A program made the position numbers and the translations under genes. From an uncultured Collinsella sp. (GTDB taxonomy: Bacteria; Actinomycetota; Coriobacteriia; Coriobacteriales; Coriobacteriaceae): DNA of 9,282 bases. The notes beneath the pieces were generated by a model. It saw nothing but the letters and a program-made list of their open reading frames with translations, was not told where the DNA came from and made no database searches. Location: positions 1 to 9,282 of the forward strand of contig USDE01000043.1 in the NCBI GenBank assembly GCA_900553345.1, given 5' to 3'. Positions 1 to 6,630 of this stretch are shown in pieces. Positions within the stretch are counted from its first letter, which is position 1. Every line of letters begins with the position of its first letter.

Positions 1-230
1 CCTGCCGCACCATCGGCCGCATCAGCAATAGCCGCCAAGGCGTCATCGACCATCGGAGTTGCAGCACGCATTGCACCATCGGCAACTTTCTGTACGGTTG
101 CAACCGCGCCCGCCATCGCGCTTCCGGCGCCATCAACCAACCCAGCAGCGGCCTTACGGATATCAAAACTCTGCTTATGTCGCGACAGCTCCTCCCTTTC
201 GACAACAGCTAGATCGTCTTTATCCTCCAT
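1..230 (-). CDS. Partial Ala/Gly-rich hypothetical protein (N-terminal 76 residues)
   Basis: An open frame starts with ATG at 230 and runs off the left edge with no stop, giving 76 complete codons. A strong GGAGGT ribosome binding site (235-240 on the plus strand, read in reverse) sits 4 nt before the ATG and overlaps the stop region of the DUF4230 gene upstream, so the two genes are almost certainly co-transcribed and perhaps translationally coupled. The N-terminus is charged (MEDKDDLAVVEREELSRHKQ). After about residue 27 it becomes rich in Ala, Gly, Val, Asp and Met, with loosely repeated segments such as VDGAGSAMAG, VADGAMRAA and IADAADGAA, which suggests an amphipathic helical region. There is no signal peptide or clear membrane segment in the visible part. 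I do not recognise the family. The frame is supported by its ribosome binding site, spacing and composition, not by homology. Confidence 0.7.
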   Translation of the reverse strand, partial: MEDKDDLAVVEREELSRHKQSFDIRKAAAGLVDGAGSAMAGAVATVQKVADGAMRAATPMVDDALAAIADAADGAA

Positions 231-239
231 AGTGACCTC

Positions 240-911
240 CTATTTCCGATAGTCGAAATCAACCGTATATTCATCGCCAAATGCCGAGTTGAACATCGCA
301 CGGATATTTGCTTCGGCGTTCACTCGAGCCTCTTCGAGCAGCTTGCCATCCTTGATGGCCTCGCTTTCACTCCGCTCCTTGCACTGCGCTTCAAACGCCG
401 TGACGTCTTTGACCTCAATGGGATTGAGGATGTTGTTGCGTTCCTCGAGAGCACCCGACTTATTCATATCCGGCGTGTTCGAGATTACATAAGGCTCATC
501 CATCGTAATGGTCAGCTTTTTCTTGTTTGTATGTATCTCTGCCGTCTCGAGATTCACACCCGCCTTAATGGTTCCCACATAGCGGTACCAAAAGCTGTTT
601 TCCGTAAACGGGATATCAAACCAATCGAAAAACCTCTTGGTATCCGTCACCTTATCGACAATCGCATAGTTCTGCGATGCAGAAACCATCTCGTTCTGGG
701 AAGCGATGCGTTCAAACACGACCGACGGGGAAAGCGTATTGGGGGTCGTTTCTTTCGCGCCCGCAGCTTTGCCGTTATTAAAGATGGTAATGAAAAGTAC
801 AGCCACAATCACTCCACCAAGCGCCAGGCCCGCAAAGAATACCTTGGGCTTTGTCAGGATTCTCCCGAGTTTCGCTTTCAGCGCCCCCATGCCTTCCTCT
901 ATCTCATCCAT
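240..911 (-). CDS. DUF4230-type single-pass membrane protein
   Basis: This 223-residue protein has a short charged cytoplasmic N-terminus (residues 1-23), one hydrophobic segment at about 24-44 (VFFAGLALGGVIVAVLFITI), and an extracytoplasmic domain to the end. The segment FWYRYVGTIKAGVNLETAEI (about 107-126), followed by a KKLTITMDEP strand, resembles the core of DUF4230 proteins, which typically read 'Y-x-G-x-(hydrophobic)-x-AGVDL'. The length and the single N-terminal anchor also fit that family. The C-terminal third (about 165-210) is charged and helical. The biochemical role of DUF4230 is unknown. The ATG at 911 is preceded by AAAGGAAT, about 8-10 nt upstream. Its stop lies inside the ribosome binding region of the next gene, which points to an operon. 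Family assignment is from recalled motif similarity and was not searched. Confidence 0.75.
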   Translation of the reverse strand: MDEIEEGMGALKAKLGRILTKPKVFFAGLALGGVIVAVLFITIFNNGKAAGAKETTPNTLSPSVVFERIASQNEMVSASQNYAIVDKVTDTKRFFDWFDIPFTENSFWYRYVGTIKAGVNLETAEIHTNKKKLTITMDEPYVISNTPDMNKSGALEERNNILNPIEVKDVTAFEAQCKERSESEAIKDGKLLEEARVNAEANIRAMFNSAFGDEYTVDFDYRK

Positions 912-1070
912 CCCCTATTCCTTTCAAAATCCCTGTTATTTAAGAAACTGCCGTGGGTTATACCTCATGCCTTAATTGTCGTTTTCAGCATGTCTTTAGA
1001 CGAGGGCAGTTGTTTGCAATCCGAAATAATACGCATTCGTTCGCAGCACTTGTTGTTCAATAATTGGCAT

Positions 1071-1111
1071 AAAACGGGCAGGTCAACCATTCATTGCCGA
1101 TTAACCCGCCC
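1071..1111 (-). terminator. Rho-independent terminator after the lipoprotein gene
   Basis: On the minus strand, 1111-1099 can pair with 1088-1076 to form a stem of up to 13 bp. It contains three G-U pairs and has a GC-rich base (GGGC/GCCC), with a 10-nt loop at 1089-1098. A short GUUUU tract (1075-1071) follows. The hairpin starts 14 nt after the lipoprotein stop codon. The U tract is short, so termination may be incomplete. It separates the lipoprotein gene from the DUF4230 gene. Confidence 0.6.
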
Positions 1112-1125
1112 CTTCCGTGCAGAAC

Positions 1126-1941
1126 TTATTTATTTACATCGTAGCTGGAAACAGATGCGACAACGCGCGCGGCGTCAACATCGGACATTGCCTCGAACTT
1201 GACTTTCTCACCCGGCGCCCACGAAGAAGTGTCCGCATAGGTCTCCTCCGCTTTGATGTCATCTGCATCATAGAGAGCAAGTGTCAGGCTGACGTTAGAG
1301 AACGATATACCAGAGGTGTTCTCAACTACCGCCGTATACGTATACAGACCGTAACCGTCATCCGATTTTTCGAAATTTGCTCCCTGAATCAAACTGTTGA
1401 TGGCATCCTCGTAGCGGGTCTTCTCTGCTACGGACTTTCCATTCTTAATTAAGTCGTTGAAATCATCCTCGTATTTCTCCCCGACTTCCAACCCGTAATT
1501 ATCAACAAGCTTTTTGAGCTGCGCAGACCGCTTATCGTAGACCTTATTCCACTCTTCGTAATAATCCGAAGACGATTGCGAGTAATCCTCGGTCACTTTA
1601 AGCTGGTCATCAAGCAGATTCAGATACGTGATTACGTCCTGTTGCATCTTGGAATCCTTAAACCTAGCGTTCTTGAGTTCCTTGTCGTTCTTGATTTCGG
1701 CCTCAATAGCTTCCTGGATATTCTCGGTTGAATGAGGATCATCATCGTTTGCATTAGATTCAATGACGTCGGACCTTCTCTCAAACCCGGCGGCGATAAC
1801 ATTCATCGCCTTATCGTCGACATATTTCGACTTTGCAGCGTTTGCATCATTCTGTGAACAGGCCGAAATGAACCCCAGAGAACAGATGAGTAGTACAAGC
1901 AAACCCATCATGGGCATCTTTTTAGTAATATTTCGTTTCAC
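1126..1941 (-). CDS. Lipoprotein with C-terminal FxLYD-like domain
   Basis: This is a predicted cell-surface lipoprotein of 271 residues, counted from a GTG start at 1941. The N-terminus MKRNITKKMPMMG is followed by a hydrophobic stretch LLVLLICSLGFISAC, a good signal peptide ending in an ISAC lipobox, with Cys28 as the lipidated residue. The middle (about 29-190) is highly charged and likely helical. The last 70 residues or so are beta-rich, with YTYTAVVENTSG followed by NVSLTLALYDADD and a WAPGEKVKFE turn; this is the pattern of FxLYD domains of surface lipoproteins. A longer frame begins at an ATG at 1974, but the GTG at 1941 has a better ribosome binding site and gives a normal signal peptide length. 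Any ligand or partner is unknown. A terminator follows the gene. Confidence 0.8.
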   Translation of the reverse strand: MKRNITKKMPMMGLLVLLICSLGFISACSQNDANAAKSKYVDDKAMNVIAAGFERRSDVIESNANDDDPHSTENIQEAIEAEIKNDKELKNARFKDSKMQQDVITYLNLLDDQLKVTEDYSQSSSDYYEEWNKVYDKRSAQLKKLVDNYGLEVGEKYEDDFNDLIKNGKSVAEKTRYEDAINSLIQGANFEKSDDGYGLYTYTAVVENTSGISFSNVSLTLALYDADDIKAEETYADTSSWAPGEKVKFEAMSDVDAARVVASVSSYDVNK

Positions 1942-1948
1942 GACTATT

Positions 1949-1955
1949 TCCCTTC
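1949..1955 (-). promoter_or_regulatory. Ribosome binding site deciding the lipoprotein GTG start
   Basis: GAAGGGA on the minus strand lies 7 nt before the GTG at 1941. The upstream ATG at 1974 has only GAGGGG placed about 2 nt away, which is too close to work well. This is why the GTG is preferred. Confidence 0.6.
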
Positions 1956-2102
1956 GATTGACGTTGCAACTCATAGCCCCTCATCAAAAAGCAGACGAAT
2001 TGACAACGCGGTGGCACTATTTGGTTTAAGGGCGTGAACTGGATAAATGCTGAGGGAAGGAGCGGGCCCGCGTAAGAATACTACCCTCATCAAATTGTCT
2101 AG

Positions 2103-2738
2103 TTAAAGCGAACGATTAAACGGCGGGCGGTCAACAATAGCTGAATCCGCCCGTCTCCAACGATCAAACGTCGACGGACTAACGCCCAATAGCGCGGCAG
2201 CGTCCCGCCTTGTCACCCCACCTCCTTTAAATGATTGGACAACTGAACGATAGTTTTCTGGACGCTCGATCATTGGGCGTCCAAATCGAATGCCGCGCGA
2301 TCGCGCCGAAGCAATACCTTCAGCTTGTCTTTGCTTTATGTTTTCGCGCTCCACCTGAGCCACGTAACTCAAAACCTGAAGCACTAGATCGGCAATAAAA
2401 GTCCCCGTAATTCCATTGGGTTGTTCGCGTGTATCAAGCAATGGCATATCGAGCACCACGATGGCAACGCGTTTGTCCGTCGTTAGGCGACGCCATTCAT
2501 CGATAACTTCACGGTAGTCGCGACCCAATCGATCGATACTCTTAATCACCAGAACGTCCCCTTCGCGCAGACGACGAAGAAGACGCCGGTACTGAGGACG
2601 CCTGAAGTCCTTTCCACTCGCTTTGTCAGCATAGATCAAATTCGTTTGGACCGGAAACCGCTCCAGCGCATCCAGTTGGCGATCCAGGTTCTGATCTGCT
2701 GACGAAACTCGAGCATACCCATAGATTCTGTTTTTCAT
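2103..2738 (-). CDS. Serine recombinase (resolvase/invertase family)
   Basis: This is a 211-residue small serine recombinase that would cut and rejoin DNA at a short recombination site through a 5'-phosphoserine intermediate. The N-terminal catalytic domain begins KNRIYGYARVSSADQNLDRQ. Ser12, in RVS, aligns with the nucleophile Ser10 of gamma-delta resolvase. IKSIDRLGRD (about 65-74) supplies the conserved Arg70 and Arg73. The long E helix runs VLQVLSYVAQVERENIKQRQ. After the RFGRP linker comes a C-terminal helix-turn-helix (GVTRRDAAALLGVSPSTFDRW, about 174-194), so it is full length for this class. I chose the ATG at 2738, which has AGGGGC 4 nt upstream and begins just before the KNRIYGYARVS motif; a GTG at 2759 would add seven residues. 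No transposase is nearby, so this is an orphan resolvase or a remnant of a mobile element. Codon use is AT-richer than in the genes to its right. Confidence 0.9.
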   Translation of the reverse strand: MKNRIYGYARVSSADQNLDRQLDALERFPVQTNLIYADKASGKDFRRPQYRRLLRRLREGDVLVIKSIDRLGRDYREVIDEWRRLTTDKRVAIVVLDMPLLDTREQPNGITGTFIADLVLQVLSYVAQVERENIKQRQAEGIASARSRGIRFGRPMIERPENYRSVVQSFKGGGVTRRDAAALLGVSPSTFDRWRRADSAIVDRPPFNRSL

Positions 2739-2816
2739 GATTGCCCCTATCAGCCGCACGATGGCAGCTTCAGCTCATCTGAGAGCCCACTCACGATAGG
2801 GCGTGCAAATTTCGCG

Positions 2817-2833
2817 AATGGGTTGAACCCATT
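2817..2833. promoter_or_regulatory. 17-bp palindrome, possible operator or resolvase binding site
   Basis: AATGGGTTGAACCCATT has two perfect 8-bp arms around a single central base. It lies in the divergent gap between the resolvase and ATPase 1, overlapping the candidate resolvase -10 box. A smaller palindrome, TTCGCGAA, abuts it at 2811-2818. Resolvases often repress their own genes from sites upstream, so this is a plausible operator or recombination subsite. That function is inference. Confidence 0.45.
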
Positions 2834-2859
2834 TTCGGGCTCCAACGTAAGCTATTCAA
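2831..2859 (-). promoter_or_regulatory. Candidate resolvase promoter
   Basis: On the minus strand TTGAAT (2859-2854) is followed after exactly 17 nt by GAAAAT (2836-2831). Each box matches 4 of 6 consensus bases, so this is a weak sigma-70-like promoter. Its -10 box overlaps the 17-bp palindrome, which would suit autorepression. Confidence 0.3.
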
Positions 2860-2902
2860 GCACCGCTTCGATAACGCACGGCGCCAACCTTATGCTTTGA
2901 AA

Positions 2903-2951
2903 TGAAATTAATCGTTTTTAATTGAAATTAACTAGAATAAAATGAAATTAA
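2903..2951 (+). repeat. Three TGAAATTAA direct repeats at 20-bp period upstream of ATPase 1
   Basis: TGAAATTAA occurs at 2903-2911, 2923-2931 and 2943-2951, a spacing of exactly 20 bp (two helical turns). The second and third copies extend to TGAAATTAAC. The array ends 24 bp before the GTG start of ATPase 1 and covers a TAAAAT -10-like box (2938-2943), so it is well placed to be an operator array. The bound protein is unknown; ATPase 1 itself has a winged helix and is one candidate. Confidence 0.7.
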
Positions 2952-2964
2952 CCCGAGACGCTAA

Positions 2965-2970
2965 AGGAGG
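2965..2970 (+). promoter_or_regulatory. Ribosome binding site deciding the GTG start of ATPase 1
   Basis: AGGAGG, inside AAAGGAGGG, is a near-perfect Shine-Dalgarno sequence 5 nt before the GTG at 2976. The resulting N-terminus (MEYLENPFTPSFG) lines up with the N-terminus of ATPase 2. Confidence 0.75.
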
Positions 2971-2975
2971 GCATT

Positions 2976-4076
2976 GTGGAATATCTCGAGAACCCGTTTA
3001 CCCCCAGTTTTGGTGAGGTTCCTGCCCATCTCGCTGGCAGACAACAGATTATTCGGGATTTGGACCGTGCCTTCTTGAGTCAGCGCAGGCGCCCAGAATT
3101 GACCTCGATCTTCTCAGGCGCGCGTGGAACCGGTAAAACCGCTCTCATGTCGTCGCTCGCGACAAGGGCGGAATCCCACGGCTGGATAGCCGTAAAGACG
3201 ACCGCGCTCCCGGGAATGCTTGAGGAAATCGAGTTCGGGGCGAAACGTGCTGCCGGCCATCTTATCGACCCGTCTAAGAACTTCGAAGTCACCGGTCTCG
3301 GAATTGCACCGCTCGGCAGCGTCGAGGTCAATCGCGTTCACGATGCTTCAACCTGGCGTTATCGCATGAGCGACATCATCGACCAGCTCAACGAGGCGGG
3401 CACCGGTCTGCTCGTCACGGTTGACGAGGTGGACCCGACACTCGACGAGATGATCCAACTCGCAGCCACGTATCAGCACTTTGTGACCGATGGGAAACGC
3501 GTCGCCTTGCTTATGGCGGGACTTCCCAACAACGTCTCGACATTGCTGAATCACAAGACGGTCTCGTTCCTTCGCCGCGCCCAACAATATCATCTGGGTC
3601 GCATTGCCGACTATGACGTGCGCGAGGCCTTGATTCGCACAATCCAGGAAAACGATCGCCTGGCAGATGCTGAGGGAATCGATAGAGCCGTTCGCTCGAT
3701 CTCTGGTTTTCCCTTCCTATTGCAACTCGTAGGCTACCGTGCCTGGGATCTCACAAGCGATTCGAAGGAAATCTCGTCACGCGACTTTGACCTGGGAATC
3801 AAAATCGCGCGCGACGAGATGGATGACCGAATCCTCGCGGCAACCTATCGGGAACTCACTGCAGAGGACAAGCGATTCCTCATCGCCATGCTCGATGACG
3901 AGGAAGAGTCCACCACCGCTGACCTTGTCGAGCGCCTTAAGCGTTCGCCGCAGCAGGTCTCCCGCTACCGACGCCGCATGATAGATGCCGGCATCATCGG
4001 AGAACGAGGACGAGGGCTCGTCGCATTTGAATTGCCATTCTTCCGCGACTATCTCGCGGCTCAATGCGTGAAATAG
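2976..4076 (+). CDS. AAA ATPase with C-terminal winged helix (ATPase 1)
   Basis: This 366-residue protein is predicted to bind and hydrolyse ATP and to contact DNA. It opens with NPFTPSFGEVPAHLAGR, the N-terminal box typical of this actinobacterial ATPase family. Walker A is GARGTGKT (48-55), Walker B is LLVTVDEVD (145-153, Asp150/Glu151), and LLMAGLP (178-184) is in the sensor-1 position. A conserved SFLRRAQQYHLGRI follows, then GFPFLLQLVGYRAW near sensor 2. Residues from about 295 onward (TAEDKRFLIAML, then TTADLVERLKRSPQQVSRYRRRMIDAGII) form a winged-helix fold, so the layout is AAA plus winged helix, like Orc1/Cdc6 or archaeal ATPase_2 proteins. It is the paralogue of the protein at 6623-7741, sharing NPF-P, GLP, FLRRAQQ, LG-I and QLVGY-W. 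It starts with GTG, and three phased repeats lie upstream. The cellular function of the family is not established to my knowledge. Confidence 0.85.
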   Translation: MEYLENPFTPSFGEVPAHLAGRQQIIRDLDRAFLSQRRRPELTSIFSGARGTGKTALMSSLATRAESHGWIAVKTTALPGMLEEIEFGAKRAAGHLIDPSKNFEVTGLGIAPLGSVEVNRVHDASTWRYRMSDIIDQLNEAGTGLLVTVDEVDPTLDEMIQLAATYQHFVTDGKRVALLMAGLPNNVSTLLNHKTVSFLRRAQQYHLGRIADYDVREALIRTIQENDRLADAEGIDRAVRSISGFPFLLQLVGYRAWDLTSDSKEISSRDFDLGIKIARDEMDDRILAATYRELTAEDKRFLIAMLDDEEESTTADLVERLKRSPQQVSRYRRRMIDAGIIGERGRGLVAFELPFFRDYLAAQCVK

Positions 4077-4081
4077 AAATC

Positions 4082-4114
4082 AATGTGACAAAGAGGCAGC
4101 CCCTTTGTCACATT
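4082..4114. terminator. Hairpin between convergent genes, likely bidirectional terminator
   Basis: Perfect 12-bp arms, AATGTGACAAAG (4082-4093) and CTTTGTCACATT (4103-4114), enclose a 9-nt loop. It sits exactly between the stop of ATPase 1 (4076) and the stop of the UvrA-like gene (4117), so it can serve transcripts from both sides. Neither side has a clean U tract. The minus-strand exit (GATTTCTATTTC) is the more U-rich. Confidence 0.7.
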
Positions 4115-4116
4115 GC

Positions 4117-6630
4117 CTATAGGTAGCGACCGGTAATGCTCTTGGAGCAGGCCACGATGTCGCCCGGCGTACCGGCGCAGACGATTTGCCCGCCCGCATC
4201 GCCACCGCCCGGGCCCATGTCGATCACGTAATCGGCGTTGCGGATAAGGTCGAGGTCATGCTCGATCACGACAACTGTGGCGCCCTTGGCAACGAGTCCG
4301 TCGAACACACTCAGCAACACCTGAACATCGAGCGGATGTAGTCCGATCGTGGGCTCGTCAAATACGAATACGGCATCATCCTGCACGCGGCCCATCTCAC
4401 TCGCGAGCTTAAGGCGCTGTGCCTCACCGCCCGAAAGCGCCGGTGTGGGCTCGCCAAGCGTGAGATAACCCAGGCCCAGGTCGTGCAAGGTCTGCAAGCG
4501 CACCTGAACTTTCTTGAGTCCCACCGTAGCGTCGAGTGCCTCGTCCACGCTCATATCCATAAGCTGCGGCAACGTAAGCAGACTGCCATCCTTGCCTTCG
4601 CGATGGATATGCGAGGCGGCCTCGGCGTAGCGCGAGCCACGGCATGCCGGGCAGACGATCTCGACGTCGGGCAAAAACTGCACGTCGAGTGATATCGAGC
4701 CCGTGCCATCGCACGTAGGGCAGCGCAAGGCGCCGGTGTTGTAGCTAAAGGCACCCGCCTTGTAGCCGGCTGCCTTGGCCTCGGACGTACGGGCGAAGGC
4801 GCGACGCAGCTCGTCATGAATGTCGGCATAAGTCGCCACTGTCGAGCGCACGTTGGCGCCGATAGGCGTAGCGTCAATCAGGTTTGCGCGGGCAATGCCT
4901 TCGGCATCGACCCAGCGCACATGTTTTGGCAGGCGCTCGCCGGCTGCCTGCGCCTTAAGCGCCGGGATGAGCGTCTCGAGCACCAACGTCGTCTTGCCCG
5001 AACCCGAAACGCCCGTAACCGCAACAAGGCGGCCGCGCGGGATATCAACTTCGAGCGGCTTAACGGTATGGATGGCATCGGTTGCCATGCGAATATGCCC
5101 CTGGTCGAACATTTCCTCGTCAGTCACCTGCGGACGCAGGCGCTTGGACTCTGCGCGCAAAAACGGGGCGATGCGGCTGCCCTGCGATTGTTCGACCTCG
5201 TCCACCGTACCTGCAGCGATCACGTTACCGCCGCCCGCTCCGGCAACGGGGCCCATCTCGACCAGATAGTCGGCTTCCGCCAGTACGCGCGTGTCGTGGT
5301 CGACAACAACCACGGTGTTGCCGTCATCCACCAGATCGCGCATCACGCCCACCAAGCCGTCGACATTGGCAGGATGCAAGCCGATCGAAGGCTCGTCCAG
5401 CACATAAAGCACACCCGTCGATCGGTTGCGCACCACGCGGGCGAGCTGCACACGCTGGCGCTCACCCGTGGAGAGCGTGGCGCCGGCGCGATCGAGCGAA
5501 AGGTAATCGAGACCCAGGTCGACCAGACGACGGGCCGCACTCAAAAACGAATCGCAGATATCCGTCGCCATGGGCCGCATCTCGGCCGGCAAGGACGTAG
5601 GCACCCCGCGCACCCACTCAATCGCCTCACCCAGCGTCATGGCCGCTGCTTGCGCCAGATTGATACCGCGCACCTGGGGCTGGCGCGCAGCCTCGGAGAG
5701 ACGCGTGCCGCCGCAATCGCGGCATGCTCCCTCGCGCAAAAAGCGCGCAACGCGTTTTAAGCCCTTATCGTCCTTGACCTTGGCGAGCGCATTCTCGACG
5801 GTATAGACGGCGTTGTAATAGGTAAAGTCGAGCGGCGTGGCGCCCTCGCCGTTTTTGGGAACGTAGAGAATATGCTTCTTAACCGCCGGGCCGTGAAACA
5901 CGATGTCGCGCTCTTGAGGCGTGAGCTGGTTAAACGGCACGTCGGTGCGCACGCCCATCTCGCCGGCCACCTGCTTCATCAGGTCCCACATGAGCGTGCC
6001 CCAGGGAAGCACCGCACCCTCGTTGATGGTCTTTGACTCGTCGGGCACCAGGCTCGCCTCGTCTACCTCGCGCATGACACCGGTGCCGCCGCAGGTAGGG
6101 CACGCACCGCCGCTATTGAAAGCCAAATCCTCGGCACTCGGCGCGTAGAACTCGCGGCCGCATGTCGGACACGTGAGCGACAGGCCCGCAGCCACGTTAA
6201 GGCTCGGCTCCACACGCGCCCCGCAATGCGGGCACACGTGATGGGCGCAACGGCTAAAGAGTAGACGCAGGCTATTGTTGAGCTCGGTCATGGTACCAAA
6301 GGTCGAGCGCACGCCCGGTACGCTGGGGCGCTGATGTAATGCGAGCGCCGCTGGCACGTGCAGCACCTCGTCCACCTGGGCGTGCTCGGCCTGCGTCAGA
6401 CGACGGCGGGTATAGGTGCTGAGCGCCTCCAGATAGCGGCGCGAGCCCTCGGCATAAAGAACCCCGAGTGCCAGCGAACTCTTGCCCGAGCCCGACACGC
6501 CGGCAATACCCACGAGCCTTCCCAGCGGGATATCAATATCGATGTCCTTGAGGTTATGGACGCGCGCGCCACGCACCTCGATAGCCTGCGGGTTCATCTT
6601 CTGTTCCGTCACCTTTATCACCCTACTCAT
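4117..6630 (-). CDS. UvrA paralogue lacking the UvrB-binding domain (UvrA2-like)
   Basis: This 837-residue protein has two ABC ATPase modules and is about 100 residues shorter than housekeeping UvrA (about 940). Cassette I has GVSGSGKS (44-51), LSTGERQR (386-393) and VLYVLDEP (407-414). Cassette II has GVSGSGKT (540-547), LSGGEAQR (732-739) and VFVFDEP (754-760). Zinc ligands are visible as CPTC (154-157) with CPTC (177-180), CRDC (303-306), and CPTC (637-640) with CPAC (660-663). Between LRLLFSRCAHHVCPHC and the first zinc knuckle only about 20 residues remain where UvrA has its UvrB-binding domain. It therefore probably binds DNA without classical UvrB handover, as in UvrA2 and drug-resistance UvrA-like proteins. 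Signature I carries Thr in place of the first Gly of LSGGE. The ATG at 6630 overlaps the ATPase 2 stop by 8 nt. An ATG at 6597 (MNPQAIEVRGARVHNL), with AAGGTGA 11 nt before it, matches usual UvrA N-termini and may be the true start. Confidence 0.9.
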   Translation of the reverse strand: MSRVIKVTEQKMNPQAIEVRGARVHNLKDIDIDIPLGRLVGIAGVSGSGKSSLALGVLYAEGSRRYLEALSTYTRRRLTQAEHAQVDEVLHVPAALALHQRPSVPGVRSTFGTMTELNNSLRLLFSRCAHHVCPHCGARVEPSLNVAAGLSLTCPTCGREFYAPSAEDLAFNSGGACPTCGGTGVMREVDEASLVPDESKTINEGAVLPWGTLMWDLMKQVAGEMGVRTDVPFNQLTPQERDIVFHGPAVKKHILYVPKNGEGATPLDFTYYNAVYTVENALAKVKDDKGLKRVARFLREGACRDCGGTRLSEAARQPQVRGINLAQAAAMTLGEAIEWVRGVPTSLPAEMRPMATDICDSFLSAARRLVDLGLDYLSLDRAGATLSTGERQRVQLARVVRNRSTGVLYVLDEPSIGLHPANVDGLVGVMRDLVDDGNTVVVVDHDTRVLAEADYLVEMGPVAGAGGGNVIAAGTVDEVEQSQGSRIAPFLRAESKRLRPQVTDEEMFDQGHIRMATDAIHTVKPLEVDIPRGRLVAVTGVSGSGKTTLVLETLIPALKAQAAGERLPKHVRWVDAEGIARANLIDATPIGANVRSTVATYADIHDELRRAFARTSEAKAAGYKAGAFSYNTGALRCPTCDGTGSISLDVQFLPDVEIVCPACRGSRYAEAASHIHREGKDGSLLTLPQLMDMSVDEALDATVGLKKVQVRLQTLHDLGLGYLTLGEPTPALSGGEAQRLKLASEMGRVQDDAVFVFDEPTIGLHPLDVQVLLSVFDGLVAKGATVVVIEHDLDLIRNADYVIDMGPGGGDAGGQIVCAGTPGDIVACSKSITGRYL

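Noticed and set aside
957..964. A single GGTATAAC (minus strand) upstream of the DUF4230 gene, matching the ATPase 2 half-site
   Set aside because: A single copy without phased neighbours; it more likely reflects a -10-like TATAAC, and no convincing -35 box is at the right distance.
531..1202. Long plus-strand open frame opposite the DUF4230 and lipoprotein genes
   Set aside because: No ribosome binding site, no recognisable domain, and it crosses the terminator and intergenic region; it is a shadow of the minus-strand genes.
2062..2071. Palindrome GCGGGCCCGC after the resolvase stop as a terminator
   Set aside because: It has too few loop bases for a stable hairpin and no following U tract on the minus strand.
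1978..2094. Direct repeat CCCTCATCAAA at 1978-1988 and 2084-2094
   Set aside because: Only 11 bp with no extension or phasing; a chance match of this length is not surprising in a window this size, and it does not border a recognisable insertion.
2901..2960. The 20-bp repeats as a CRISPR array or plasmid iterons
   Set aside because: The identical core is only 9 bp, there are three copies with no spacer-length units, no cas genes, and no origin features; promoter placement favours an operator.
4816..5760. Long plus-strand open frame (314 codons) opposite the UvrA-like gene
   Set aside because: It is the antisense of a strongly conserved ABC coding region; composition (His/Arg/Ala-rich) is typical of an antisense artefact in GC-rich DNA.
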